DNA of 64,000 nucleotides from Macrocystis pyrifera. Its lineage: Eukaryota; Sar; Phaeophyceae; Laminariales; Laminariaceae. The DNA lies in assembly GCA_031763025.1 (NCBI GenBank), contig JASSKH010000030.1:372001-436000 (forward strand), given 5' to 3'. The position numbers and the translations under genes are program-made. The notes beneath the pieces are model-generated. The model worked only from the letters and a program-made list of their open reading frames with translations, did no database searches and had not been told where the DNA came from. Below are positions 31,244 to 47,289 of the stretch, piece after piece (the stretch's first letter is position 1; each line of letters begins with the position of its first letter).

Positions 31244-31370
31244 CGCGAAGTTGCTGTACTGCTGCGCCGGGGCGCCCTCGTCGTTGTTGGCGCCGCCCCC
31301 ACCCTTTGTCGAAGCGGCGTCGTAGGTACTGCGTCTCGCCTCCTCTTCCTGCCGACCCCGCGTTTGTTGC

Positions 31371-34719
<3,349 letters not shown>

Positions 34720-35438
34720 ATGCGGTCAACATCGTTCACAGCCCTTGTGTTATTTGAGATTGTCTGCGTGTCAGGTGGGAAAAAAAATAGTGTTAGTGTT
34801 TTCAAATTCTTGGTCCATGCTTGGCCTGAAAGCGAGTTACGTGTTCGTAAAAAAAAAATGTGTTATAAATGACCTCGCTCTTGGACGGCATCAGTACAGC
34901 AATAGGTTCTACATGATTGGTTACCGGTGTCACCTAACCCGGGCGAACGGCATACGAGACTATGCATGTATCAGTACGTACGGCGCCTTTGGTCTGTCGA
35001 CACCTGTCGTGTGCATTTGTTTTTGAAGATTATATGTGGTCAATAGCATGCAGTCATTTATTAACGAACGTGCATGTGTGTGAACATGTACAATGAGCAG
35101 GCAAACGAGCACGGGCAACAGGCAGACGGAGCACGAGCAACGAGTATGCCTGCATGCATTGACCGAGCACATATCTTCAAAGCAATACAGAACGAACAGG
35201 CGAAGCGCCGTTGGCAGCGTGCACACATAACAGCATTGCAAGTATGGCCATAATGCCAGGCGGGCAAAACAAAAACATGCATACGAATGTGGGTGTACGA
35301 GAGTGTATATGACTAATATACGAGATCAATGTGAGGTGACGCATGAGCATGCATGATAGCATCATTCCCCCGATTTTGCAAACTCTTCGGATCCCCTGCA
35401 ACTGTTTTGCAGACACTCCGATCTCCTGCAATGCACTT
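34720..35438 (-). other. Ty3-type element: untranslated leader
   Basis: About 700 bp between the primer site and gag. No domain is seen. The sequence CTCCGATCTCCTGCAATGCAC next to the primer site is partly repeated just upstream. Confidence 0.6.
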
Positions 35439-35458
35439 CGATCTCCCTGGGTTCACCA
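35439..35458 (-). other. Ty3-type element: primer-binding site, tRNA 3' end
   Basis: Directly inside the upstream LTR the minus strand reads TGGTGAACCCAGGGAGATCG. Its complement ends in CCA and continues back into a TTCGATC sequence like a tRNA T-loop, so it matches the 3' end of a tRNA. I cannot say which one. Confidence 0.75.
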
Positions 35459-35978
35459 TGTTACAGCAGGGTACAGCTCTCAGACCCTAAGAAGGACCTG
35501 CGCTCGTTAGATCTCTGAGGCCGGCTCACCTGTTGTTTGGGAGTTCGAGGAAGTGCCTTCAAGCAGTAATGATCAGGTCACGCAAAACGTGGATCGATGC
35601 GATGCGGTAGATGCAAGCAGTCAGCGTGAACACTCAACGAAGCACCACAGACACGATGACGGGCACGACGGGCAAGGCAGGGCCCAAGGGGATGGGGTCG
35701 ATAGGACAGGTATCACAGATCACTTGGCTTTGACTTTCTTTCTTCTCTTGGTGGTGTCGAGTAAACACCGGGTGGTCCCGGAACCTCATTACTGGCTCTG
35801 TACCCGAGACCGAAGGCGTTCCCACACCGGGGATCCTCCCTGCCCCTATAAGATCCGCCCAGAGGATGCTAATCAAAGCTTGCCCTCTGCCTATCGAATA
35901 GACCCGACGCGCGACACTGATCAGAACAGCTGTCTCACGCCGTATTATCCTCCTCGAAGCACTGTCGGCGCTGCAACA
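35459..35978 (-). repeat. Ty3-type element: upstream LTR
   Basis: 520 bp, with the same ends as 24716-25236. It is followed by GATT (35979-35982), the repeated target bases. Confidence 0.93.
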
Positions 35979-35982
35979 GATT

Positions 35983-36231
35983 CTGTACGTACGTAATACA
36001 GTAGATCCACGATGCGCTGCTTGTTATTGAGACCTATTATTATGCAATATGCACGAGTGCACAGCAGTAGATATTATTGTAAGACTGCTGCTGCTGTATA
36101 CTGCTACAGTAATACTACTCACAGACTGGAAAACTGTCCGCGGTACTTAGAAATGCGTAAATGTATACCAGATGACGCAAGTGTTATCGAGTAACGACTA
36201 TTATGGCTACTGACAAGTATCATCCTTAATA
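35983..36231 (-). repeat. Copia-type element: upstream LTR, outer part
   Basis: 249 bp matching 19185-19433. With 24146-24715 it totals 819 bp, the same length as the unbroken LTR. CAAAA follows at 36232-36236. Confidence 0.9.
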
Positions 36232-36236
36232 CAAAA

Positions 36237-37214
36237 TATCTAACTTGTTTGTGTCCTGCTTTCGTACCCACAACAACAGTTGTTACAGTCAGTCCTGCTT
36301 TCGTACCCTCAACAACAATATTGTAGTACTGTACTATTGTGCGTTGAACATGCAGTGTATTTTCTTTATCTCATACGCACGAGTATATCTCTTTAGTAGG
36401 ATGAAGACGAATAATGCACACCATCTGGGTGGCATTCAGCTTGACGAGCGCAGTAGTGCGTCTCTCGCTCGTGTGCTGCAGCACTCTTCGTGAAGGAAAT
36501 CTATGCCCCCTATGCTCGAGTATTTGGACAGTGTGGTCAGTGGTCACAGCCATGGCTCCGTGGCTCCCTCTAATTCTCCCGTACTCCGTGCTCTGTCCGA
36601 CTCCGTATGCACCGTGTACCGTATACGTAGACTTTGCACGACGGTCTCGCCTATTCCCTCAGATGATACCTGGTATGAGTGCGGCGCAATCATGAATTTT
36701 GCGGCGCAACCGCAAGTTAGTATTTGGTTGAAACTGCTCCACGAAAAAACTAACAACCATCGGTGTGAGGCATCGAAACTCGAAACTACTCGTCGTGGTC
36801 GATCGAGCTGTTGATACGACAAGTCACTAATCCGCGAAGCTCACAGATTTTGTAGCGCTCCACAACCACGAGCTCGTAGAAGAGGAGAAAACAAGAGCAC
36901 CTCACACCTGACAGCGCCCTTGTTGCACAGCGAATACTGGTAGGTGATAATCAAGCGCCGTTGGTGATCAGTAAGTCCAAGTAGGTTCGTGGCTTGAAGC
37001 TCCCGTGCTCACACCGCTCTAAAGCTGGGTTATACGCCCACAACCTTGAGGTTGTGAGGGGAATTAATAAAAAACAACAAGTAAGCGGCATCAGGCAGCG
37101 AGAGCTAAGGTCACTGCAGGTGGACGGACGGTGATTCTCTGCGCAAAGAATCATACTGGTGGTACTGGTATTTATTTCGGCAACGTACTATAGTAGTAGA
37201 AGTATTAATAGTAG
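36237..37214. other. No gene seen
   Basis: A small direct repeat, CCTGCTTTCGTACCCACAAC, occurs at 36258 and 36294. Otherwise there is no supported exon or element. Confidence 0.4.
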
Positions 37215-37387
37215 GTACGAGTATGTCCCTGGGCGAATGCGTGTACTCGTGCAGGCACCCCCTGTGGGGAGGAGAAGGCACGTGCATCACCGACGACGAC
37301 GCGTCGGCGGCGGACGATAGATGCGAGTGTGACGACGGCTTCGTTACTCGCGACTCCTTCGGGAGCCCTAGCTGCGTCTCCAAGCAG
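37215..37387 (+). CDS. Candidate exon with an EGF-like domain
   Basis: Between a possible acceptor (AATAGTAG) and a donor (AAGCAG|GTGATG) the frame reads GECVYSC, a GEGTC, an acidic loop, then RCECDDGF and SPSC. Six cysteines with CxC followed by DDGF is the pattern of an EGF-like repeat, usual in secreted or cell-surface proteins. I find no certain neighbouring exons, so the gene's extent is unknown. Confidence 0.45.
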
Positions 37388-38422
37388 GTGATGAGTCGTA
37401 TGGTACATATCGTATGCGTACACAGAATCGGCATACCAAGTACCAGGTACTACAGTATACGAGGTACGTGCTCGTACCTCGTATGAAGGGGAGCGAGCAC
37501 GCATGCATCGAATGATGACCTATTGTTAAGTCACCGTGCGTGATTTCTCAAAATACATAACGAACGCACCCAACAGCACCAAACAACAACAAAAATCCGA
37601 CTTTACGAGTAGCAAAAACCTTCCCTCTCCAAGCCTTTCGACGGCTGGCTGTCGTCATGATTGAATCACAATGACATACCCATGATGCAGCTCCAGATAT
37701 TATTATCATTAATAGTTTGGCCCTCCAACAATGTATCCTGCATACGAGTATTACATTCCAACTTGAATCGAACATAATATAACACCGCATAATTAAACGC
37801 GCTTGTGTTCCTGTGGCAGCGGAGGACATAAATACAATCAATGCCTTGACCTGCACTGCGTCGTTGTGGTCGATTCTCGTTGGTGTGAGACAGCGACAGT
37901 GGATCTATCTCACGACGATTTGCGGGACCTGAGAAGGTTTTGGCCACCCGAAAGGTGTCCCTATGTTTCGGCACCGTTCAAATTGAAAAGTCGCACTAAA
38001 TCGTATACAAGTACACAGAGTACAAACTGATTCCTCCGCGGACTACGGTTACTACAGTACCTGGTTGCTGCGCTCTTTTTTTCGGAAAATTCACATATAG
38101 AATACGCGCGCTCGGTTTATCACAATACTTGTAAAATTAGGTAAAAATGGAATATATACGAGGCGTATTACGCAGCTTGCAAAGTTGAGTATCAACTATT
38201 TGATCAGTCGAACTCACAGCTGACGTATTTCAAAATTTATAAAAAAAAATTCTGGAAACCAAAAGCGGGGGCACAAAAAAGGCGTCCCCGGGAGCTGGAG
38301 AAAGCCTCGGGGTTGGAAAGACCGAGAGAGACGACGCTTCTCCCATCTTCATCGATCATGGAACACACACGGAAAAACAGTATGGAGCGGCAAGGGAAAA
38401 AAACACGGATGCATGTTATTTG
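37388..38422. other. No certain gene; one dispersed repeat
   Basis: GTATTACGCAGCTTGCAAAGTTGA and the following 50 bp (38165-38235) recur at 60110-60190. An open stretch at 37819-38010 after a TGTGGCAG acceptor-like site (product with NQCLDLHCVVVV) is too weak to call. Confidence 0.4.
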
Positions 38423-39535
38423 ACTTTTTCGTGGGCGTACCCGCGGCAGTGCCCGAGACAGTGCCCACGACATGCCGCGACATGTCGTTGCAAGGCCCAC
38501 GGGGTAGCAGCTGCCGGAGAGCGCGCCACGGTTGTGCCCGCGGATGTTTTCTTGGGACTTGCTATGACATCCCACTGCAAGCTCCGCGGCAATGTCCACG
38601 GTAAAACCCACGGCAAGACCCACGGCAAGACCCACAGCAAACTCCACGGTAAGCCCCGTGATAAGACCAACGGTATGACCCGTGGCAAGATCCATGGCAA
38701 GACCCGCGACAAGACCCGGGACAAGACCCGTGGCAAGACCCACGGCAAGGCCCACGAGCACCCCCGCGTCAAGACCCGTGGAACATCCGTGGCAAGTACC
38801 GCGGCACGTCCCACGGCAAGACCTCCAACATGACCGAGGGCAAGTCCTGGGGTAACATCCGCGGCAAACACCACGGCGGTTCTCGCGTCAAAACTCACGA
38901 CAACGCCCGCAGCAAGACCACATCTGGCACCCTGTTCCCATTTGGTAATTTGATCCCGCAGTAGGCCCATCCCATTTTACACCCTGCTCCCGCCCACAAG
39001 GTGCATACTTGTAGTCAGCTCCCCGCAGGAGCCACCGGAGCCCCACCTGAGACCCTGTTCTCAGCGGCCCTTGCCGCGGGTGTGGCCGCGGGACTTACCG
39101 TAGGTCTTGTCGTGGGTCTTTCCGCGGGGCTTGGACCGATACTTGCCGCTTGTGTTGCCGCAGGTCTTGTCGTGGATATTACCGCGGGTTGCTACCGGTC
39201 TCGCCACGGGTCTTGTCATGGGTCTCGCCGTGGGTCTTGTCGCTGTACTTGCCGCAAGTGTTACCGTGGGTCTTGCCATGGAGTGGTGTGGTTACCGCGG
39301 GCTATACCGTGGGGTGCCGCGAGGGTTACCGTGGTACTTGCCGCGGGCCTTGCCGCGACAGACGCTCCGTGGCACGTCGTGGTACATGTCGTGGGCTGCC
39401 ACGGCATGCCATGTCGTGGCATATGCCATGTCGTGGCATGCCCACGGGCACTGCCCGCGGGCATGCATCCCGCGGCCTTACCCACAGCATGCTGCGGCAT
39501 AGTCACGGTAGTACCCACGGCATGCCACGAAAAAG
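38423..39535. mobile_element. Foldback element with 12-bp-repeat arms, copy 2
   Basis: Ends are ACTTTTTCGTGG and CCACGAAAAAGT, inverted. The left arm (38580-38820) is a clear run of 12-bp units near ACGGCAAGACCC; the right arm (39060-39480) has the inverted units. The centre shares CTGTTCCCATT, CCATCCCAT and CCCTGCTCCC with copy 1 at 17337, so the two are one family. Confidence 0.78.
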
Positions 39536-40862
39536 TAAAATAGACTGGCTGTGGTGATGGCCCTGCTCTTCTCGATGAGTGACGTTTTCGGCTGGTGGAG
39601 GAAGGAAGTCCTCTGCGCTGGGGTTGTTTAAATTAAGTGCCCCACCACTACTCTACGTGGCCTTTAAAGACAGGAATTCGCCGGCCAGACCGCGCAAGGT
39701 TCCCTTTTTTGCCGAACCCGACGCTAGAGACTCGCACGACTACCGTTTGACTGCTGCAGGCCCTGGTGAACTGCGATCCACCCCGAGGTCGGAGAAGGCC
39801 GAAGCAGGAGGGGATGCAATCGTGTTATCGTAGTGGGCCCGGCCAGACCGCCACGGTGTTTGTGTGAGTTACTGGAAGCCGGTGTTGAAACTCCAAGAAC
39901 TCGTGTTCTTAAATCTCACCTGACGTGGTAACCAAGATTCGAGGGATAGGAAGAGATTGGTCACTACGCCCAACGGGAAAGTTATTATAGGTACTGTTAA
40001 TATCTTTGTCACCCGATACAAATGAGAAACCATGAGCTTCAATGTCGATCATCATAAATGCATCACCACCAGAAAGAAGAAGGAAACCAAGGGAAACCAA
40101 AGAGGGGACCCATGTACACACCCTGGTATGTGACATAGTATATTCCCTTCTATACCTGCGATACATATATCAAGTATATTATGAGAACATCATCATCAAG
40201 AATACAATGTCTCTATAAAGATCTCTAGTGCGCCCGATCACTTGTTGACCGAAACCAGGCGAAACTGAACCGGGGGGTGTCCGCCTTACTGAGGCCGATA
40301 CCCAGCTTAACCCCTCAATCCCACGCGTGATTTACAACATTGTTCGTGATGCGTTTCGGCCGTGGGAAATTCATCCGGGTAAATAAGCTTGAACTTTTTG
40401 TACTTTTGTCTGGGGTGACTTCATAATGACTTACTAATAGTACCGAGCTTTTCAAGTGAGGAGCTTCGGATAAATTTAGGTGCCACCCGTGACTATCGCA
40501 GCAGGCGTCGCACGTTTTGCGGGACAACTACATGGAATTGCAGTAGTGCGCCCTTTACAAGTGCGCGCACCTTTCTACGGAACTAAATACTTGGAGTTAG
40601 TGTGCCTTTCTTAACTGCACGCATGGTTTTGGGAACAAACTACGGTAACACTTGGAATTTGTCAGGGATCGCGGTGCGTGTCCCTGAATTGACGTGGTAC
40701 CAGAGGCTAACTCTGGGGCTGACGCATTTGGTAGTTGAAAGAAGACGAACAAGAAACATCAGTTCGAAACACTAGATATTACTAAATTTAGCGACCGTCG
40801 CAAGTACTGATGGATCTCACACCGACGGAAGGGCGCACCGACGGGAGGGCTAAATTCTGGCT
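39536..40862. other. No gene seen; dispersed repeats
   Basis: A copy of the ~90-bp dispersed repeat is at about 40005-40110. A stretch at 40572-40665 (CTGCACGC, TTTTGGGAACAAACTAC, ACACTTGGAATTTG) resembles the GACTGCAGTC family loosely. Confidence 0.4.
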
Positions 40863-41880
40863 ACAGCGGTGTACCCAAGGTGTACCACCCCCTGCCAAGC
40901 CGCTTTGGGTGGTCTTCTCTCTATTTCGGTTTTTTCCCTCTTTGAGACCGTTATGGTCTTATTCCGGGACAAGACCGAAAACCATCATAAATCGGAGGAA
41001 AATGTAATGAACGCGATTGCTTCTACCTATGCACCACTTGTCAGATACCAACGTTCTCTGGGGTCCGTCCCCACGCCCCCGATAGGCACATAGCATAACG
41101 TGAAAATGACTCGTGATTTACCGGCGGCATGCAGATGCAAACAAAAAAAAAAAACACAACGCCCAGCAGTACAAACGTAGTGTGCAGCTACGATGTGCGC
41201 CGTTGCCCGGCCGCCGAACGATGGCTCTTGTGAGATTCGGGTACTATTTGTGGCATGTAAAGCGAGGAGGGCCCGGCGTGTGTTGTTGGACCCTGAGTTC
41301 ACAGCCGCTGCGCAGATCATGGTGGCAGCCGAGAAGACAACAACACGAGTTGCCTCTGGACGGCAGAAGCCGAGTGCTCGTGCGCTCGTGGGCTGGACTG
41401 TCTTGGTCAAGTTAGGGTCCCGCTATGGGCAGGAACAGTCGGCCAAAAATTGTGCAGGACGTGTGTCGTCAATTTCAACCTTGCACGTTGGCCCAGGCCA
41501 ACCCTAGCTCTATCCCTAACCCTAGCCCGAACCCCATCCTTTTGGGGGGCTCGAGATCGGCTCACGCGGCTCGCCGCGTGTTTCAGTAGCATTTTTCCCA
41601 AAAACATCCGGGCGACCGAAAGGCCAGCCTTGATCATTAAGATCTGCATCCTGTACAAAGTTTTATGCCGACCGCTTCTGCACATAGAGCGAGTCGCCGA
41701 GCGAGTCGTTAAGTCAGGGGTCTTGTATAGACCTACACAGGCGTTATTTTCCTGACTTGAGACCTGGTTGGGGGGATAGGGGCAAATCGGTCAAATCAGA
41801 AAACCCCCCCAATTTTCCCGGTCTTATCTCTACTATGGTCTTAAACCGGATGGTCTTAAAGTGGGTATACCACAGCTGTA
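40863..41880. mobile_element. TA-flanked inverted-repeat element, about 1 kb
   Basis: The left end TA|CAGCGGTGTACCCA and the right end GTGGGTATACCACAGCTG|TA are imperfect inverted copies flanked by TA. Subterminal TATGGTCTTA words also appear in both halves. This suits a Tc1/mariner-like non-autonomous DNA transposon. I see no transposase inside. Confidence 0.4.
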
Positions 41881-43368
41881 CATAATCAACATGCAAACAA
41901 ACAGGCGCAGTGCTCATCATCCGTCATCAGCTGCACGCGAACAACTGCGCGAGTATAGCATGAGCACACAAGCGAACCACACGACACTGCCTATTGTTGT
42001 TGGTGTTGGTTGGCCGAGACGCTAGGACTAGTGTTGTGGTTTTTTCTGGAAGGTGTTTAATAAACCATGGGGCAAATAATAGCTGAGAACAAATAGACTT
42101 GTTGGAGCTATAGACTTGATGGAGCCTATGTAGGTTAGTGCTGTGAAGAGTGACAGAGTGGTGGGCTGTCGTCCTGTGCCATAACGCTTCTGACTATTAA
42201 TAACTGGGCGGTCGTTTTGTGCTGCAACGTCTAGACCCACTGGACTATCTTCCTGTGGTACAGCGTCTAGAACAGCGCTGAGATCTTGAACAAGTCTATT
42301 TCGTCACATTGTTCCACAAGTCTATTCCAGAAGGTTCTCTTTCAGCTGAAACGGTCAAAACTTGATATCTCATCACATCGCGTTGTACCCTCGGGTTTCC
42401 TTGTTCAGATTATCCATAGGCTATCACTGGTGACCGTTGACTACGTATAGGCTACCCAGCCTAAACCTAACATAGTTGGCGTGCGATCACTTTTGCGGTA
42501 GTATCAAAGCTGAGGGGCTCGCTGTACACTGTGAAACGTGATTTAAAGTCGCCAGAAGTTGCCCACAGCAGCAAGAAAAAATCTCTCAGCGAAGCAGCTC
42601 TTTTTACACGAACCCAAGGTATGAGCTCTCCAGAAAACAACCCAGCAAATTGGGACATCCCCGTGGCCAACTCGAGGGCTAATATTTCTCTTTTTGGTCC
42701 CCACGTTCGGCCAGGCTATTACATGGCTGTATATGGTCATGGCCGCGTTGGGATGGACATCGACATTGTTTTTCTTGTGGCATCTGCAACGACGTCGGTA
42801 CATCTCAAAAAATGCTAGGCGCTCGCCAAAGGAGATGATACGTTTACGACTATTATTAGCACTGAGGTGAGAGAGGGGAGGGGGAGGGGGGAGGGGGAGC
42901 GATAGTGTCACTCTTTGTGATGGACCATCGTGTCGCTATGGTGACCTTTATTGGGCTGGTTGTGTCGTCCAATTAGAGTTTTGGACGGAAAGCCGCTGCC
43001 TAGCTCTCATGGATTCTGACGCCCACTGGTGGAGATTCAAGTTGGCATGGTACCTGCCTCCTCTATACCCCCCCGCACTTTAAGGTATGCACTACTCCTT
43101 TGCTCAGGTCCGCGGGGCAGCGTCTGTACGAATTTTATGCGCGTTGTGAGCGCGATGTCGACAGCTCTTTGTGAAAGGGGAAGCCGGGATGAAAGCTAGT
43201 GAGAGACACAGGGATGTCGATGCTGGGTAGAGCACGCTGTTTGTAGTTCACGAACTTCTTATTGTTGCTCCACAAGTGAGTTGAGGGAAGGACATAACTC
43301 GAGGGAGCGAGGGTGGGCTGCATCTGGAACACAACGCAGCCAAGGCGCCAACCAAAACTAAGATGGTA
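41881..43368. other. No gene seen
   Basis: Repeated words around 42040-42300 (GGAGCTATAGACTTGATGG, ACGTCTAGACC) suggest an eroded tandem repeat. An open stretch at 42531-42818 has no recognisable domain. Confidence 0.35.
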
Positions 43369-43832
43369 TGTCATAGAGTCGAGCGGTGCGCGTGTCATGC
43401 ATGATGCCGTAGTCTCGTCGGGCTCTCAGGCCGATATAGCTTATGTTCCTCGAAAGGCTGCTCAGATATACTTACACTCTAAAACATCATGCATTAATTC
43501 GTTCTCAGAACAAACAGGGTCATAGGGCGTCTGGCACACATTCACACGTTCAAGCTCTTGCAGTTCGTTGCAAAAACTACCCCCTGCATTCGCGTTGTTC
43601 CACCCAGCCTGCGGAACATACGCCTGAGCCATCTCCTAGTTGTCTCAGTCGGTACTCTTCTGGTGTAGGGGAACACTGCCGGCAACAGAACGAGCTACAA
43701 GAAGTTGAAGGGGTGGAGAAGGGTTGTGACTGTCTGCTCACAACTCCACGGTCTCCGGGTTCAATTCGCATTATACCCTTTGCCTATATGATGTGTCTAC
43801 TTCTGGAAACCCGTCGGATCCTTGGATTACCA
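43369..43832. repeat. 464-bp direct repeat, copy A (possible LTR)
   Basis: It runs from TGTCATAGAGTCGAG to GGATTACCA and aligns along its whole length with 52605-53067, with about 31 differences by eye (roughly 7%). TG...CA ends and the old Ty3-type remains between the copies fit an old LTR pair. However, no matching target duplication or primer site is seen. A B-box-like GGTTCAATTC inside it leaves a tRNA-derived repeat as the alternative. Confidence 0.55.
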
Positions 43833-45346
43833 CCGTAACATCCTCCCCAGCTGGTTTAGCCGGACAAAGCAAGCCACGCGGTATCCTAGACGGTGGACCC
43901 GAAATATTCTATGCTAACCAAACTGAGGGAAGAAAACCTGGCCCATTTTTTTCCGGTAGGAAAGGCCTTCCCCAGTACTCAAACTACATGCATCGCCTTG
44001 CTCTCTTAACTTGGCGTACGCTGTTACGTCCCCTCCAACTACGTTCCTAAATGCTCGCTAGACTCCTAAAGTCACTACAGTTCTCCCGGCGTACAATACC
44101 TGTGCCACCTAACACTATTGTGCCAATCGATAGGAAATATCACAATAATCGCGCCTCCAAGGTGAAAACAAGGCAAAAACAGAATGTCAGAGATCGCAAG
44201 AAACCCCGTTCCTTCGGACAATAGTCTCCTATTGCCCCCTACTCCCGCCATAGATACACAGATTGCGACCGTAAAGCGAGATGACAGGATTTGTTTTGCA
44301 TGACTTTAACAAGCAATCACCTGGCGCCTACCAAATCAATGAACTCCTGCAAATTCATAGTGCTTTTGCCGAGCTAAGTGGGTTAGTTTCCCCTGGTGCC
44401 GCTGGTCTACAACAACGCCCCCAGCGGCATCCCGCTCATCCAGCTTAGAACAAGCGCTTCCAGAATCGCCAACCGGATCAATATCCCAAGTCGCTCCTCG
44501 TCCATCAACCTCCCCCGAAGCCCGAAGCCGACACCGCCCAGCAAAGTGTGCCGGTGTTAACAGCGACCACACCCAAAGGTGGGCCGCGGACGAGCTGCTC
44601 GATCTTCGGTCGGCCGTTCGAGAGGTGGCGCGAAAGACGGAGAGAGGGCGCGAAAGACACAGGTGCAAGCGCAGGTGCGAAAGCAGACGCGAGAGCGGGC
44701 GCAGGTACAAAAACGCGCGTCCATACACCCAGCAACGTGCCCGAGTGACGGCGAGGGAGAGGGAAAAAAAAGAGAGAGAGAGAGAGAGAGAGGGAGGGAT
44801 AGAAGGAGAGATTATGCGCGACACGGCGCGCCCGCGGCCCCGCCCTCGCCTTCACGCTCCAAACCTCCTCATGTCTGATGCCGTCAGCTCTTCCCAATCT
44901 TTGTCGGCAAAGCGGACGCGCCAGTATGGCAAGTAAAGGTCATAGACCTGCCCGGGCCGCCCCGCGCGACCCTTTCAGTCCTCGACCGGCTTGATGGCTT
45001 TCGTGCCGATCGGGAACCTTCTCAGCGCCTCCTTTCTACTCAGCGCGGGGCGTGTCCTCGCCCCCTCGTTTCGGGCTCCGGGGTGGCTCCGCTCGCTGCT
45101 GGGATCGTACAAGTTCCACAACGCGCGGAACGTGTCCAACTGCAGCGGAGTAAAGCTTCTCAGTGACTCCGCCTCCGAGACCCAGTCCAACGCACCACCC
45201 CGTCGAGGTACTGGCTTCGGTACTCCCATCTCGCGACCCCGGTCGCGCTGACCACCCGCCTCCTGTCCAGCAGCGTGTACATCGATGCTGCTGTAGTCGA
45301 GTGCCCTCCGAGCCCCAGGTCCGCTCCCCACGCCATCTGCGCGAAC

Positions 45347-46279
45347 TCACCCTCCATGGTGCCGAAGATCGGACGGCCTCGTGTAGAATGGCTTCAGCGA
45401 TGCAGCGGAGATCGTCCTGGAACGCACCGTCCTGACCCTCATCTCGACGATGACGCTCAGGGCCCCAATCGCCACCTCTACCACCTTCCACGGACCGGTC
45501 CACTTCTCATGGACCAGTTTAGGCCCCATACCCTGCCGATGGAGCGAGCTGTCGCTCTCCCTCGCCAGGACGAAGTCGCCCGCCACGACCCGAGTGCCCG
45601 CCGACGGTCGCTGAATCGATGCGTTGCGACGTTGTCGCGCCTTCTCCCTGCCCTCGTGTATCCTCTCGACTACCTCCCGGGCTTCCCGTAAGTTGTGCCG
45701 GCGCTCTTCTGTAAAGTTCTCGAAGCCTCCCGTGGTCTCCATGTCATCCATCTGAGGCACTAACATGTCAAGAGACGTATGCGGGCTGCGGCCAAACAAG
45801 AGCTGGAAGGGAGTCATTGCCGAAGGCAGGGACGGGTCTGGCATGGTGCGTTTGATCCAGCATGCCAGAGCTACATACGCGTCCCAGTGGGTGGGCCATG
45901 CCTTACACAGCTCGGACAGCACATCGACTATCCACGCGCCCGCTCGTTCTACACTACCCTGTCCCCGTGGGTGATCGACAGGGCCGAACTCGATCTGCAC
46001 CTGTAGCCACCGGCTGAACTGCTCCATTACAGTGGCTGTGAACTCGCCTCCTCCATTGGCACGGATAAACGAGGACACTCCAAACGTTAAACACAGATCC
46101 AGGAGAAGGCGTGCGATCTCTTGGGCCTCTTTCGAGGGGAGAGGGTATGCGAACAGGAATCGAGATGCCCTGTCTACCACCAGCAACAAGTACTCGTTAC
46201 CTGTCTCGAACGTATTGGGGATCCTCAGCAAGTCTACCTCCAGAACTCCCCATGGCTCGAGGTACCTGGCAGGCAGCAT
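45347..46279 (-). CDS. Old Ty3-type element: integrase core
   Basis: 310 codons including VVDRASRFLFAYPLPS, the FTATVMEQFSRWL segment and HPRGQGSVERAG, then LPSAMTPFQLLFGRSP. It closely parallels the integrase at 25358-28378. Fossil part. Confidence 0.85.
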   Translation of the reverse strand: MLPARYLEPWGVLEVDLLRIPNTFETGNEYLLLVVDRASRFLFAYPLPSKEAQEIARLLLDLCLTFGVSSFIRANGGGEFTATVMEQFSRWLQVQIEFGPVDHPRGQGSVERAGAWIVDVLSELCKAWPTHWDAYVALACWIKRTMPDPSLPSAMTPFQLLFGRSPHTSLDMLVPQMDDMETTGGFENFTEERRHNLREAREVVERIHEGREKARQRRNASIQRPSAGTRVVAGDFVLARESDSSLHRQGMGPKLVHEKWTGPWKVVEVAIGALSVIVEMRVRTVRSRTISAASLKPFYTRPSDLRHHGG

Positions 46280-47289
46280 AGCTATACGCTGGCTACGCGT
46301 TTATTTCCTACGCCGGCACTCGCACGACAAGACATACTCCCTCGCGTCTCTACACATCCCTGGCCAATGGAAACGGTCGTGCAGTAGTGAAAGCGTCCTG
46401 CCGACCCCTGGGTGTCCGTGCTGGCAGTGTACTAGCGCGGCACGTCGGCTACCAAAACACCTGGACCGGCTACAACCGACGTGCGCCTTCTTAGGATTCC
46501 GTTCTGCTCTACCTCGTACAATATGAGGTCCTGGTCGTCGAGGGGATACCTGGCTACCTCCTTCTCGCCTATCCGCTCTCCCCGCCTCGTCTCTACCTCG
46601 TCCCCAAGTGCTTCTCTAACCTTACCGAGGAGCGGGTCTTCCTTCTGCCGTCTCATCATGCCCGGCACGTCTTGCAATGCGTGGATAGTCCGCTCCACCG
46701 CCGCTCGTTCCGGCGGCTGCTCGCTGTGCGGCAATCCTTCCCCCCTCATGGGGGGTCCACCCGAGCTACCCCCAGGTACCGCCGTGGTCATCCCACGGCC
46801 CGTTGTCACCACCGCTGACGAGGTTTGTTTCTTTGTACCACCGCCTCCACTTGAATGCTGCCCGGCCACCCCCGTCGACGGCGAACGCGCCGACGCCGTG
46901 CGGAAAGGAGGGGCCGGGGCCGCCCGAGGTGTCCGCACCGCTCGAGCCACGTGGTCGGGGAGCGGAGGAAGCCGCACAGACGGCGCGGACGCACGCGTCG
47001 ATCGCCGAAGCGACACGGCCGGCGTGTCCACCCCTACCATGCCAAGTCTGTCGTGAAACGCAAGCGTCCCCAGCTGTCTATCAGCCAGGCCCTCTTTCCC
47101 TGATGTCTGTAGGGAGACGGCGCCGCGGTGAGTCCGAGGGATGCTGTCAACAACGGCTCCAAGCAGCGAGGGCGCAGGGGGCGGGCGTTGCCTCGGCGTG
47201 CGTGGTTTCTGCGAGCATGGTCCGGTGGCGTGCGGCGTGATCATGACTCTCTTTTCACGCATCCCTCCCGGGTGTACCACCCCTTCTTT

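Noticed and set aside
43600-43800. tRNA gene suggested by TAGTTGTCTCAGTCGG and GGTTCAATTC
   Set aside because: The two boxes are about 117 nt apart and the T-stem does not pair. It is kept only as a feature of the direct repeat.
44548-44936. Lys/Arg/Glu-rich plus-strand frames
   Set aside because: They come from an AG dinucleotide run (44771-44792) and purine-rich DNA downstream of the old Ty3-type integrase.
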